Assembly: GCF_014333525.1 (NCBI RefSeq)
Contig: NZ_JACSCX010000001.1
Coordinates: 1,054,001 to 1,118,000 of the forward strand
Origin: Hymenobacter puniceus
Lineage (GTDB): Bacteria > Bacteroidota > Bacteroidia > Cytophagales > Hymenobacteraceae
DNA length: 64,000 bases
Reading direction: 5' to 3'
Under the pieces are notes generated by a model. The model was given only the letters and a program-made list of their open reading frames with translations. It was not told the DNA's origin and made no database searches. Shown here in pieces: positions 7,959 to 15,567 of the stretch; positions within the stretch are counted from its first letter, which is position 1, and each line of letters starts with the position of its first letter. A program made the position numbers and the translations under genes.

Positions 7959-9050
7959 TTATAGGAAGTAAGTTGGTGCTATGCCGCTTCCCGACTTCTC
8001 TTTCACGGCCAGCTGCCCGCAGGCGGCATCAATGTCTTTGCCGCGCGAGCGGCGCAGGTTGGTTTGCACGCCGCGGTCGGCCAAGTACTTCAGGAACGCC
8101 ATCAGCTTCACTTCGCCGGTGTTGCGGTAGTCGGCGTTTTCGATGGGGTTGTACTCGATGAGGTTCACTTTGCACGGAATCCACTTCGAAATCTGGAGCA
8201 ACTCCTCGGCGTCCTGCAGCGTGTCGTTGAAGCTCTCGAACACGATGTACTCGTAGGTGACCTTGCGGCCCGTTACCTGGTGGTAGTGCTTGAGGGCGTC
8301 TTCCAGCGAAGCCAGCGAGTTGGCTTCGTTGATGGGCATGATTTCGTTGCGCTTGGTGTCGTTGGGCGCGTGCAGCGAGAGGGCCAGATTGGCTTTTACG
8401 CCGTCGTCGGCCAGCTTTTTGATCATCTTGGCGATACCGGCAGTGCTGACCGTGATGCGTCGCGGCGCCATGTTCAGGCCGTCGGGCGCGGTGATGCGCT
8501 CAATGCTTTTCACCACGTTGGCGTAGTTGAGCAGCGGTTCGCCCATGCCCATGTACACAATGTTGGTGAGCGGCGTGCCGTACTGGCTTTCGCACTGCTC
8601 GCGGATGCGCACCACCTGGTCGTAGATTTCGGCGGCATCGAGGTTGCGCTTGCGGTCCATGTAGCCGGTGGCGCAGAACTTGCACGTAAGCGAGCAGCCC
8701 ACCTGCGAGCTGATGCAGGCCGTCATGCGGGTATCGTGCGGAATAAGCACGCCTTCCACAATGTTGCCATCGTAGAGCCGGAACGCCGATTTAATGGTGC
8801 CGTCGTTGCTGAGCTGCTGGTTTTGCACCTGCACGCCGTTGATGACGAAATGCCGGGCCAGCAGCTCGCGCGTGGCCAGGCTGATGTTGTTCATCTCCTC
8901 GAACGTGCCGGCTGTGTTTTTCCACAGCCACTCGCTCACCTGCTTGGCGCGGAAGGGCTTCTCGCCGTGCTCCACCATAAAGGCCTTGAGCTCGTCGGGG
9001 GTGAGTTTGCGGATGTCGCGCTTGGAAACTACGGGCAGGTCAATCATCAT
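7959..9050 (-). CDS. rlmN: 23S rRNA (adenine(2503)-C(2))-methyltransferase RlmN
   Basis: This radical-SAM enzyme methylates C2 of A2503 in 23S rRNA and A37 of some tRNAs. The protein has about 363 residues, a normal length. It shows the 4Fe-4S motif CSLTCKFC, the GMGEPLLNY block, the acceptor cysteine in DIDAACGQL near the C-terminus and the RlmN N-terminal domain (KPFRAKQVSEWLWKN). Two adjacent ATGs (9050, 9047) are possible starts. The exact -7 box TATCTTTG ends only 4 nt before the first, so the mRNA is probably leaderless; the longer TTG-initiated frame would start within the promoter. Confidence 0.96.
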   Translation of the reverse strand: MMIDLPVVSKRDIRKLTPDELKAFMVEHGEKPFRAKQVSEWLWKNTAGTFEEMNNISLATRELLARHFVINGVQVQNQQLSNDGTIKSAFRLYDGNIVEGVLIPHDTRMTACISSQVGCSLTCKFCATGYMDRKRNLDAAEIYDQVVRIREQCESQYGTPLTNIVYMGMGEPLLNYANVVKSIERITAPDGLNMAPRRITVSTAGIAKMIKKLADDGVKANLALSLHAPNDTKRNEIMPINEANSLASLEDALKHYHQVTGRKVTYEYIVFESFNDTLQDAEELLQISKWIPCKVNLIEYNPIENADYRNTGEVKLMAFLKYLADRGVQTNLRRSRGKDIDAACGQLAVKEKSGSGIAPTYFL

Positions 9051-9054
9051 AGCG

Positions 9055-9062
9055 CAAAGATA
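9055..9062 (-). promoter_or_regulatory. -7 box of rlmN, 4 nt from the start codon
   Basis: TATCTTTG on the minus strand is followed by CGCT and then ATG ATG. Transcription would begin at or next to the start codon. Confidence 0.6.
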
Positions 9063-9094
9063 CAACGAGCGAGGCAGTTGGGTTCCACGGAAAT

Positions 9095-9177
9095 TGTCAT
9101 TCCGAGCGGAGCGAGGAATCTGAGTTGAAACCGACTGAAGTACTTGACCCAGATTCCTCGCTCCACTCGGAATGACA
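9095..9177. repeat. Palindromic intergenic repeat, family B copy 2 (short form)
   Basis: The 28-bp arms TGTCATTCCGAGCGG... and their complement (9095-9122 and 9150-9177) pair with one mismatch. This copy lacks the outer AGAACG ends seen in the other seven. It begins upstream of rlmN and ends 1 nt before the thioesterase stop codon. Confidence 0.88.
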
Positions 9178-9178
9178 G

Positions 9179-9604
9179 CTAGCCCGCCAGGTGCGCCAGT
9201 TCTTCTTCGCTCAGCGCCAGCAGCTTGCGGGTGGTGTAGTCGAAGGCGAGCATACCGGTTTTGGCCCGCGCAATTTCGCGCTGCTCCTGGTTCCAGACCT
9301 GATACACGATGTCGAAGCCGTATTTGTGCGGGTCCGCCACGGCCATGTCCACGCGCAGCGTGTCGGCGTGGAAGGCCTCGCCTTTGTACTCGATGGCCAC
9401 GTCGGCCATGATGTGGCCGCGACCGGTGGCGCGGTCTACCTCGGGGCGGCCCAGGTGCTGCAGAAACTGCACGCGGGCCTCGTGGAGCAGCCCCAGCAGC
9501 GAATCGTTGCCGAGGTGGGCGCCGTAGTTGAGGTCGGTGATGCGCACGGCGAGGGTGCTGGAAAAGCGGAAAGTTTCCGGTAGATTTACTTTGATGCGGG
9601 CCAT
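9179..9604 (-). CDS. Acyl-CoA thioesterase, 4HBT/hotdog family
   Basis: This 141-residue single hotdog-fold protein of the YbgC/FadM-like group probably hydrolyses acyl-CoA thioesters in the cytoplasm. Visible features are VRITDLNYGAHLGNDSLLGLLHEAR, in which an aspartate and the helix behind it form the usual active site, and the strand pattern VAIEYKGEAFHADTLRVDMAV. The length is typical. It lies between rlmN and mnmD, with repeat B2 directly behind its stop codon. The substrate cannot be told from the sequence. Confidence 0.85.
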   Translation of the reverse strand: MARIKVNLPETFRFSSTLAVRITDLNYGAHLGNDSLLGLLHEARVQFLQHLGRPEVDRATGRGHIMADVAIEYKGEAFHADTLRVDMAVADPHKYGFDIVYQVWNQEQREIARAKTGMLAFDYTTRKLLALSEEELAHLAG

Positions 9605-9757
9605 GTAGCGGAACGATAAGAAAAACAGGTAGTCATCCTACGCACGGCTTGCAGGCCGGGTAGTGAAGACGCAGGCAAACAGGCCTTTTTCTTGCCGGAC
9701 ATGCTTGGCCGCTCCCCACCGCTCTTGCCTGCCACACACCCTCTCAACCGCTCCCGT

Positions 9758-10444
9758 ATGCTTACCCCTACCGTAGAAGTCCGCACCACGGCCGACGGCT
9801 CCAGCACGCTGTACGTCCCAGCCCTCGATGAGCATTACCACTCCACGCATGGCGCCATCCAGGAGGCGCAGCACGTGTATCTGGGCGCGGGCCTGGCCCC
9901 CGTAATGGCCGCCGCCACGGGTTTAGTGTGGGTGCTGGAAGTCGGCTTCGGCACGGGCCTGAATGCCCTGCTTACGCTGCAATATAGCCTGGCCAGCCCC
10001 CACCCCATCTTCTACGACACCATTGAGAAATATCCGCTGCCGCCGGCCGTCATCGGGCAGCTGGGCGTGGAGCGCTACGTACTCAACCCCGAGCTGCTGG
10101 ATTACCACGAGCAGATTCACGCGGCCAGCTGGGGTACGCCAGTAGCCCTCACCCCGCAGTTTGCGCTGCTGAAGATGGCCGGCGAGCTGCAGCACACGCC
10201 CTTGGCCGACGATACTTACCACGTCATCTACTTCGACGCCTTCGCACCCGAAAAGCAGCCCGACATGTGGACCGACGAGATATTCCGGCAGCTGTACGCC
10301 GCCACCGCGCCGGGCGGCTGCCTGGTCAGCTACTGCGCCAAAGGCAGCTTCAAGCGCAGCCTGCTGGCCGCTGGCTGGGAAGTAGAGCGGATTCCGGGCC
10401 CGCCCGGCAAGCGCGAAATGACGCGGGCGTGGAAGCGGGCGTAG
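9758..10444 (+). CDS. mnmD: tRNA (5-methylaminomethyl-2-thiouridine)(34)-methyltransferase MnmD
   Basis: This SAM-dependent methyltransferase makes the last step of mnm5s2U at the tRNA wobble position. It is the stand-alone methyltransferase half of MnmC, without the FAD oxidase domain, as is usual in Bacteroidota. Markers are HYHSTHGAIQEAQHVYL, the SAM loop EVGFGTGLNALLT, YFDAFAPEKQPDMW and the C-terminal PGPPGKREMTRA. The ATG at 9758 was preferred over 9692 because family proteins begin close to the TTADGSSTLYVP strand. Four genes follow on the same strand with spacings of 14 nt or less, suggesting one operon. Confidence 0.92.
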   Translation: MLTPTVEVRTTADGSSTLYVPALDEHYHSTHGAIQEAQHVYLGAGLAPVMAAATGLVWVLEVGFGTGLNALLTLQYSLASPHPIFYDTIEKYPLPPAVIGQLGVERYVLNPELLDYHEQIHAASWGTPVALTPQFALLKMAGELQHTPLADDTYHVIYFDAFAPEKQPDMWTDEIFRQLYAATAPGGCLVSYCAKGSFKRSLLAAGWEVERIPGPPGKREMTRAWKRA

Positions 10445-10458
10445 TAGCAGACACAGCT

Positions 10459-11040
10459 ATGCACATCAAACAATACTCCAGCAATGGCGAAGACGTAGAA
10501 CTGGAAGTCGTTTCCGGTGAATTGCTTTTTATAGACCCCTTATACTGGGACGATATACGAGTTGACCGGCAGTTGCTGGAAACTCTACCTATTGCCACCG
10601 GCCTACCATTCGTGCGTCAGTTAAATGCAGCTTTCTTCCCGTATGGCGGAGAACTGCTTCTTGGGTATCAGAGAGTTGAGCCCACCGAAGGTATATTCAG
10701 ACTGCCAATCAGCCACATCCGCTCATACGGGTCCAATGACGAGGAATGGGAGCAGCAGCTTCTGGCCACTAACACCACCGCTTTCAGCCTGGATTCCGGC
10801 GGCCTGTTGATAATTGACCTAGCTAACTTCTGGCCTTTATTGGATCTGCTTGATTTTGATGCCTTAGACGAGGCCAGCGAAGGTGATTTCGCAGCATATC
10901 AACAGCACGTAAACCAGACTATCGGCAACTGTGGCTGGGCGTATGCGCACACGCCTAGCATCGGCAACGGCTTTGATTTCGTGGGTAGCGGTTCCTATTT
11001 CCTCGGGAAGCCTGACGCCATGCCTACTTTTACTTCATGA
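10459..11040 (+). CDS. Hypothetical protein in the mnmD-DUF2157 run
   Basis: This 193-residue acidic soluble protein was not recognised. It starts 14 nt after mnmD and overlaps the next start codon by 4 nt (ATGA), so it is probably translated together with DUF2157. Notable blocks are GELLFIDPLYWDDI, RVEPTEGIFRLPISHIRSYGSNDEEWEQQL, SLDSGGLLIIDLANFWPLLDLLDFDALDE and a Gly-rich end (GNGFDFVGSGSYFLGKP). The GELLFIDPLY/SGGLLIID pattern suggests beta-sandwich proteins with calcium-like acidic loops, but this is only an impression. The frame is also open upstream within mnmD; the ATG at 10459 gives the sensible start. Confidence 0.7.
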   Translation: MHIKQYSSNGEDVELEVVSGELLFIDPLYWDDIRVDRQLLETLPIATGLPFVRQLNAAFFPYGGELLLGYQRVEPTEGIFRLPISHIRSYGSNDEEWEQQLLATNTTAFSLDSGGLLIIDLANFWPLLDLLDFDALDEASEGDFAAYQQHVNQTIGNCGWAYAHTPSIGNGFDFVGSGSYFLGKPDAMPTFTS

Positions 11041-12257
11041 GCCGAAGATTACTGGAAACCGACGGGCGGGATTGGGTGCAGCGCGGCATTATTGCGGAAG
11101 AGCAGCGCACGAAGCTGCTGGCGCTGTATCCGGCCGAGCGGCCGCCACTGGCGCTGCTGCCGCTACTGGGCAGCCTCCTGATTCTGCTGAGCGCCCTGAG
11201 CGTGGTGGCCGCCAACTGGCAGGGCCTGCCCGAGGCGGTGCGGCTGGCGCTGCTGCTGGGCTCCCTGGCCGGCACCTACGCCGCCGCCGAGTACTTCCTG
11301 CGCCGCCAGTACGAGTCGCTGGGCATGGGGCTGGTGGGGCTGGCGCTGCTGCTGTTCGGCCTCAGTATCCTGCTCACCAGCCAGATGTACCAGCTCATTG
11401 GCTACGACCTGTCGGGTTTGGTGGCGTGGGCGGTGGCGGGTGTGGCCCTCACGTGGGTGTATGGCAGCCGGTTCCTGTTTGTTTTAACTGTGGTGATTGG
11501 CGGGCTGGTGCAGGGCTACAACACCGGGCAGCTGGGCGCGTTCAGCTACCTCACGGCGGGTCTTACGGCCGGTGGGCTGGGATACTACTGGTGGCGCCGC
11601 CCCGATTCGGTGCTGGGCGCGGTGCTGGCTTCGGGCCTGCTATGGCAGGCGGCGCTGCTCATCAGCCATCTGCACATCAAAATCACCTGGTTTTTCATCC
11701 CGGCCATGCTGCTCTACGCCCTCGGTGACTGGCAGCCCGACCGGCCCGCGGGCCGCGCCATTCAGGGGCCGCCGCTGGTGGCGGCGTTTCTGTTCACGCT
11801 GGGGCTGGCGTTGTTCGGTGAGTCGGATATCTACGCCGGGCGGCTGCGGGCCCCGATGCTGCCGTATCTGGTGGCGCTAGCCGGGGTATTGGCACTGTCG
11901 GCAGTGGGCAAGCAGCGGCGTGGCCGCCTCGGCAGCCTCACCGACTGGCTATTGCTATTGCCGGGCTTCTACTTCACGGGCGGATTGCCGCTGGCTGTTG
12001 CCACGCTGGTGGTGCTGTATGCGTATTCCGGCGCGGTGCTGTGGCGCGCGCACCAGGAGCAGAATCCCGACCGGGTGACGCTGGGCACCGTGCTGTTCAT
12101 TGTGACAACGGCCGTGGCCTACTTCAAGCTGACTTGGGGCTTCATGGACAAGTCGTTGTTTTTCCTGCTGGGCGGCGGCTTGCTGCTGGGCTTGAGCTGG
12201 TGGCTGCGCCGCCGGGCGGCACACACGTTTTCCGCGTCTGAAGCACCCAAGCCATGA
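11037..12257 (+). CDS. DUF2157 domain-containing membrane protein
   Basis: This 406-residue polytopic inner-membrane protein starts with a short cytoplasmic helical segment (WVQRGIIAEEQRTKLLALYP), the typical DUF2157 N-terminus. It is followed by about ten to twelve hydrophobic helices, the first two being LLPLLGSLLILLSALSVVAANW and VRLALLLGSLAGTYAAAEYFL. Conserved polar spots such as LTSQMYQLIGYDLSGLV and the C-terminal TWGFMDKSLFFLLGGGLLL match the family. DUF2157 genes are often followed by GDYXXLXY genes, as here. The overlaps are 4 nt on both sides. The function of the pair is not known. Confidence 0.88.
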   Translation: MSRRLLETDGRDWVQRGIIAEEQRTKLLALYPAERPPLALLPLLGSLLILLSALSVVAANWQGLPEAVRLALLLGSLAGTYAAAEYFLRRQYESLGMGLVGLALLLFGLSILLTSQMYQLIGYDLSGLVAWAVAGVALTWVYGSRFLFVLTVVIGGLVQGYNTGQLGAFSYLTAGLTAGGLGYYWWRRPDSVLGAVLASGLLWQAALLISHLHIKITWFFIPAMLLYALGDWQPDRPAGRAIQGPPLVAAFLFTLGLALFGESDIYAGRLRAPMLPYLVALAGVLALSAVGKQRRGRLGSLTDWLLLLPGFYFTGGLPLAVATLVVLYAYSGAVLWRAHQEQNPDRVTLGTVLFIVTTAVAYFKLTWGFMDKSLFFLLGGGLLLGLSWWLRRRAAHTFSASEAPKP

Positions 12258-12838
12258 CGGATTCTACCACCGAAGTGCCGGTGGCCGGCCCGTCAGCGGC
12301 GGCCAGCCACACGCTGCCGGAGCCGCAGCGCCGCCGCTGGCTACGGGGCCTAGTACTAGCGCAGCTGCTGTTTGTGCTGGCGGTGGCCGGTGCCGGCTAC
12401 GCCACCGAGCAACTGGGCACCACCATCACGCTGCGCACCGCCCCCGCCGACCCGCGCGACCTGCGCTTCCACGACTATCTGGAGTTGCGCTACCTCATCA
12501 GTGAGCTGCCCGGCCACCTGTGGAAGGGCCGCACCATGCCGCGCCGCAAAGACCCGGTATATGTGGTGCTGGAGTTGCGGCAGGGCACTTACGAAGCCAT
12601 TGCCGTGTACCCGGAGCAGCCCGCCGTGGCGGCCGGCCAAACCGTTCTGCGGGGCTGGGTGCAGGAAACCTGGCGCCGCAGCATGCGCCTGCGCTACGGC
12701 CTGGAGCGTTACTACCTGCCCGAAGAAGCCCGCCGCCAGTTCCGTCGGCCGCAGCCGCTGCAGGTCACGGTCAGCATTGCGCCGTGGGGGCAGGCGCGCA
12801 TCTCGCAGGTGGCAGTGCTGCCAGCCTTGCCCCGCTGA
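12254..12838 (+). CDS. GDYXXLXY domain-containing protein
   Basis: This 194-residue protein has one N-terminal membrane helix (about residues 29-47) and a periplasmic domain. The family motif appears as HDYLELRYLIS, with His in place of the usual Gly, following TITLRTAPADPRDLRF. Later segments (VYVVLELRQGTYEAIAVYPEQP, RYGLERYYLPEEARR) match the family pattern. In other genomes the domain is found next to DUF2157 or DUF4401 proteins. The 4-nt overlap with DUF2157 and the TGATG junction with the next gene point to an operon and a common membrane complex, which is an inference. Confidence 0.83.
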   Translation: MTDSTTEVPVAGPSAAASHTLPEPQRRRWLRGLVLAQLLFVLAVAGAGYATEQLGTTITLRTAPADPRDLRFHDYLELRYLISELPGHLWKGRTMPRRKDPVYVVLELRQGTYEAIAVYPEQPAVAAGQTVLRGWVQETWRRSMRLRYGLERYYLPEEARRQFRRPQPLQVTVSIAPWGQARISQVAVLPALPR

Positions 12839-13281
12839 TGATGCGCCGAACCTTGCTGCTGTTGCTGGGTTGCATAGCTACCGCCATCCTGCTGGCGGGC
12901 TTACTGGTGGGTTTCCAGACGCTGCTACAGCTGAAGCTCGAAATCCAGATGCACAACACCTACTTTGTGCTGCCGCCTTACTGGTTGGTACTGGCGCTGC
13001 TGTTCCCTTTGTTGCTGCTGGCGCTGGCTGGCACGGCGTTGTGGCGCAAAAGTCCCAAGCTGAGCCAGATGCTATTGGTGGCGGCCAGCCTGCTCCTGCT
13101 GTTCGGCGCCGACCTTTCAATGCAGGTCCTTAATCAGCTGACGGCCGTTTCGGCGACGATGTTTCCAGCCGAAGCCGCTCCGCCCCGCTGGCTGTTGCTG
13201 GCGCAGGTGCTGCACCTGGCGGCCATAGCGGGAGTAGGCTTCGGGTGCTACCAGTTAGGAAGTCGAGCAACTAACCGGTAG
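12838..13281 (+). CDS. Small four-helix membrane protein with COX1-like HxTYFV motif
   Basis: This 147-residue protein has four predicted membrane helices. Its ATG overlaps the preceding stop (TGATG), with a second ATG directly after. Helix 1 ends in LEIQMHNTYFVLPPYW, reminiscent of the HDTYYVVAHFHYV segment of haem-copper oxidase subunit I. The two haem/copper ligand histidines of that segment are replaced here by Pro-Pro-Tyr-Trp, so no oxidase activity is expected. Whether this is remote homology or coincidence cannot be settled by eye. It closes the mnmD/DUF2157/GDYXXLXY operon, is convergent with exbD, and has no recognised family name. Confidence 0.72.
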   Translation: MMRRTLLLLLGCIATAILLAGLLVGFQTLLQLKLEIQMHNTYFVLPPYWLVLALLFPLLLLALAGTALWRKSPKLSQMLLVAASLLLLFGADLSMQVLNQLTAVSATMFPAEAAPPRWLLLAQVLHLAAIAGVGFGCYQLGSRATNR

Positions 13282-13292
13282 CCTGCCTGCCG

Positions 13293-13814
13293 CTAATGCC
13301 GCACCTGGGGCTGGTAATCTAGGAGCTGCTGGTCGGCAGGAGTGAAATCGACTAGGGCGTATTGCTGCTGGTCGGTGATGTTCATTTCGTCGAGCACGTC
13401 TACCAAGTCGCGGTATTTGGCATCGGGACCGGCCTTAATGAGTACGAAGGGTGCGGGCTGCTGCCGCTGGCGGTCCAGCAGAATCTGGCGCAGGCCAGCG
13501 GAACTGAACGTGGTGGTACGCAGAGTCGGCTTGGTTTCCGCATCGTTCAGGCCGAAGAAGTAATGCACCTGGCTGTCTTTGCCCAGAATCAGGGTCAGGG
13601 CCTTGCTTTGCTTGAGCGGGGTGGCGGGCCCTTTACCGTCAGGCATGGTCAGGTCCATGGCGTTCTGCCGGGCAAACGTGGTAGTGAGCATGAAGAACGT
13701 GAGCAGCAGAAACGCCAAGTCCACCATTGGCGTCATATCGAGGCGGAAGGCCGACTTTTTCACGCGGGGTTTCGAGCCACGGGCGACAGGGGTGGCGGTT
13801 TGGAAGTCGGCCAT
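13293..13814 (-). CDS. exbD: Biopolymer transporter ExbD/TolR family protein
   Basis: This 173-residue inner-membrane protein of the TonB-ExbB-ExbD energising complex, or a similar proton-driven motor, has a single N-terminal helix (MVDLAFLLLTFFMLTTTFA). The helix contains the conserved aspartate of the proton path in the LDMTPMVDLAFLLL motif. A periplasmic domain follows. A longer, basic N-terminus (ARGSKPRVKK) is typical of Bacteroidota ExbD. No exbB or tonB is adjacent, so it probably works with components encoded elsewhere. An 8-bp-arm inverted repeat lies upstream and may be a regulator site. Confidence 0.9.
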   Translation of the reverse strand: MADFQTATPVARGSKPRVKKSAFRLDMTPMVDLAFLLLTFFMLTTTFARQNAMDLTMPDGKGPATPLKQSKALTLILGKDSQVHYFFGLNDAETKPTLRTTTFSSAGLRQILLDRQRQQPAPFVLIKAGPDAKYRDLVDVLDEMNITDQQQYALVDFTPADQQLLDYQPQVRH

Positions 13815-13833
13815 AACGATGCTGGGATTTAAG

Positions 13834-13852
13834 TGAATACAGATTGTATTCA
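13834..13852. promoter_or_regulatory. Operator-like inverted repeat upstream of exbD
   Basis: TGAATACA and TGTATTCA are perfect 8-bp complements around the 3-nt centre GAT. The site lies 20 nt before the exbD start codon in a more AT-rich stretch, where a dimeric repressor site would be expected. No regulator is known. Confidence 0.4.
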
Positions 13853-13940
13853 GCTAACGCTATGGCTCGGGCCAGTATTGTGCGCAGGGCGACAGTTGCC
13901 GCAGAAAACGCTAAGAGCTTAACAGAGGGTGCAGAGTCGT

Positions 13941-14513
13941 TCAAAACCGCCACACTCGCTCCGGTGTGAGGCAGGCGTGCAGCCGCACGTCACCGTCCCA
14001 GGCATCAGTAATGCGCGACACCGGTGGCCCTAGGCTCACCCCGATGCGCAGCGCATCAGGCCGGCATTCGGCCAGGAACCGGTCGTAGAAGCCTTTTCCA
14101 TATCCTACGCGGTGGCCGGTTTCGTCGAAAGCTAACAGTGGCACCAGCACGGCATTCAGTTGCGGCGGCAATACCTCAGCGGCGTCTATCGGCTCAGGAA
14201 TTCCCCAGCGGTTTTCTACCAGCGTCGTTGTGGGTGTGAGGTGGAAGTGGCGCAGCGTGTGGCCATCGGGCTGCACCACGGGCACGGCCAGCTGCAGGTG
14301 CGGCAGCGCTGCCCACAGCCGGCGAATCAGCAGCCAAGTGTCGGGCTCGCGCTGCTGCGGAATCGGTAGAAACAAATGCAGCCAGCGCCACTCCGCCACC
14401 GGCAGTTCATTCAGAAGCTGTTGCCACAGTTGCGCGCTTAGTTGCGCCACTGCGGCTTCAGGCAGGCCGCGGCGGCGGGTCAGGGCTTCGCGGCGGAGTT
14501 CAGCTTTCGTCAC
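13941..14513 (-). CDS. 5-formyltetrahydrofolate cyclo-ligase
   Basis: This ATP-dependent cytoplasmic enzyme converts 5-formyl-THF to 5,10-methenyl-THF. The 190-residue length is normal. Motifs are the N-terminal MTKAELRREALTRRRGL (nucleotide-binding Lys/Arg), ENRWGIPEP, VPLLAFDETGHRVGYGKGFYDRFL (the glycine-rich GYGKGFYDR signature) and the weakly conserved end. Its start overlaps the stop of the upstream hypothetical gene by 4 nt, so the two are probably co-translated. Confidence 0.93.
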   Translation of the reverse strand: MTKAELRREALTRRRGLPEAAVAQLSAQLWQQLLNELPVAEWRWLHLFLPIPQQREPDTWLLIRRLWAALPHLQLAVPVVQPDGHTLRHFHLTPTTTLVENRWGIPEPIDAAEVLPPQLNAVLVPLLAFDETGHRVGYGKGFYDRFLAECRPDALRIGVSLGPPVSRITDAWDGDVRLHACLTPERVWRF

Positions 14514-15457
14514 AGCTTGGGCTGGGCGGCAGACAGCTGGAAAGCCTGCATGGCCGCCGCGTTATCTGACTCAATGCCGAAATAGTCCCACGGGTACGGT
14601 GGGAAGTGCCCACCTAGCGCTACTAGAATGGCGTTACGCTTTTCCCGCTCCCCCACTAAGTGGTACAGATATGCTAGGTTATTATTGGCATAAATGGATA
14701 CCAACGTGTTGTTCAGCGACAACTGCGGCTGCGCTAGCACTTCTTCAAGCAGCTCCCGGTAAGCCGGATACCACCGCTGCAGCGCAGTGGCTTCATCCTC
14801 CGTGTCGGCGTCGCTGTACATTTCCACCAGAAACATCAGCCAGAGCGTGTGACGCAGCGCATCGTCGTCCACCGACTGGATGTAGCCAACCAACTCTTCT
14901 TCGCTGCCCAGCCATTTGGGCGAGGCCAGCTTGAACACGTGGTGGTAGGCCCAGAACTTCCGCACATCCACAACAATGCTTTGTTGAAAGGCCATCATGG
15001 CGCGGTCGGGCTCATTCAGGCCCATTTCCACTCGTACCAGCCGGGCTCTGGCTTCGCAGAGGAAGGCTGGTGTAGCGAAAGGGCCGCCCAGTAGCTCCCG
15101 TGCCAGCAGCAGATAATGCTCGAACCCTTCTATCTGTGACTTCGACAGGTTTTCAGCCCATTGCCCGGAGCGCGCCTGCCAGGCCTGATAGAGGTACCAG
15201 GCTCCCAGCACCAGCCGGGCAAATTCCTGGTTTTTCTCCTTTCCCAGCGGTATAATCTGCTTGTTAAACTGATCCGTCAGGCAGATACCATCCAGCAGTC
15301 GGGATAGATCGTCCGACATTACGCTCAATGCTATCTGCTCGACTTGGTCCCACTTCTCCCGCTTCACCAAAGGCGTTATCTGCCGGGAATCCAGCAGGCC
15401 AAACGACAAATCACGGGCACCAGGGGTGCTAAACAAAGCACGAATCCGGGAAAACAT
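14510..15457 (-). CDS. Hypothetical helical protein coupled to the cyclo-ligase
   Basis: This 315-residue protein has no signal peptide or membrane segment and appears all-helical. Segments such as FEHYLLLARELLG, CEARARLVRVEMGLNEPDRAMMAFQQSIVVD and NNNLAYLYHLVGEREKRNAILVAL look like degenerate TPR units. The cyclo-ligase start overlaps its stop (ATGA). No family was recognised. The end (FPPYPWDYFGIESDNAAAMQAF) is proline/aromatic-rich. A role in folate metabolism is not implied by the coupling alone. Confidence 0.7.
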   Translation of the reverse strand: MFSRIRALFSTPGARDLSFGLLDSRQITPLVKREKWDQVEQIALSVMSDDLSRLLDGICLTDQFNKQIIPLGKEKNQEFARLVLGAWYLYQAWQARSGQWAENLSKSQIEGFEHYLLLARELLGGPFATPAFLCEARARLVRVEMGLNEPDRAMMAFQQSIVVDVRKFWAYHHVFKLASPKWLGSEEELVGYIQSVDDDALRHTLWLMFLVEMYSDADTEDEATALQRWYPAYRELLEEVLAQPQLSLNNTLVSIYANNNLAYLYHLVGEREKRNAILVALGGHFPPYPWDYFGIESDNAAAMQAFQLSAAQPKL

Positions 15458-15536
15458 AGGCTACAGCTATAAAGCAGTCAGGTGGCGTAAAAGCCCTCAA
15501 TATATAACTCAGGCTGATCTGAATCGTCGCCGGGCC

Positions 15537-15567
15537 GCAGGACTAACGCTTTCAGCGTTAGTCCTGC
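15537..15567. terminator. Perfect hairpin overlapping the end of the 15558 gene
   Basis: GCAGGACTAACGCT and its complement are 14-bp arms around a 3-nt loop. The right arm contains the stop codon and last codons of the minus-strand gene, so termination signal and coding end overlap. No long T-run follows on the minus strand. Confidence 0.6.

Noticed and set aside
10267..10458. Upstream extension of the hypothetical gene at 10459
   Set aside because: It overlaps mnmD in another frame and is Arg/Gly-rich like a typical shadow.
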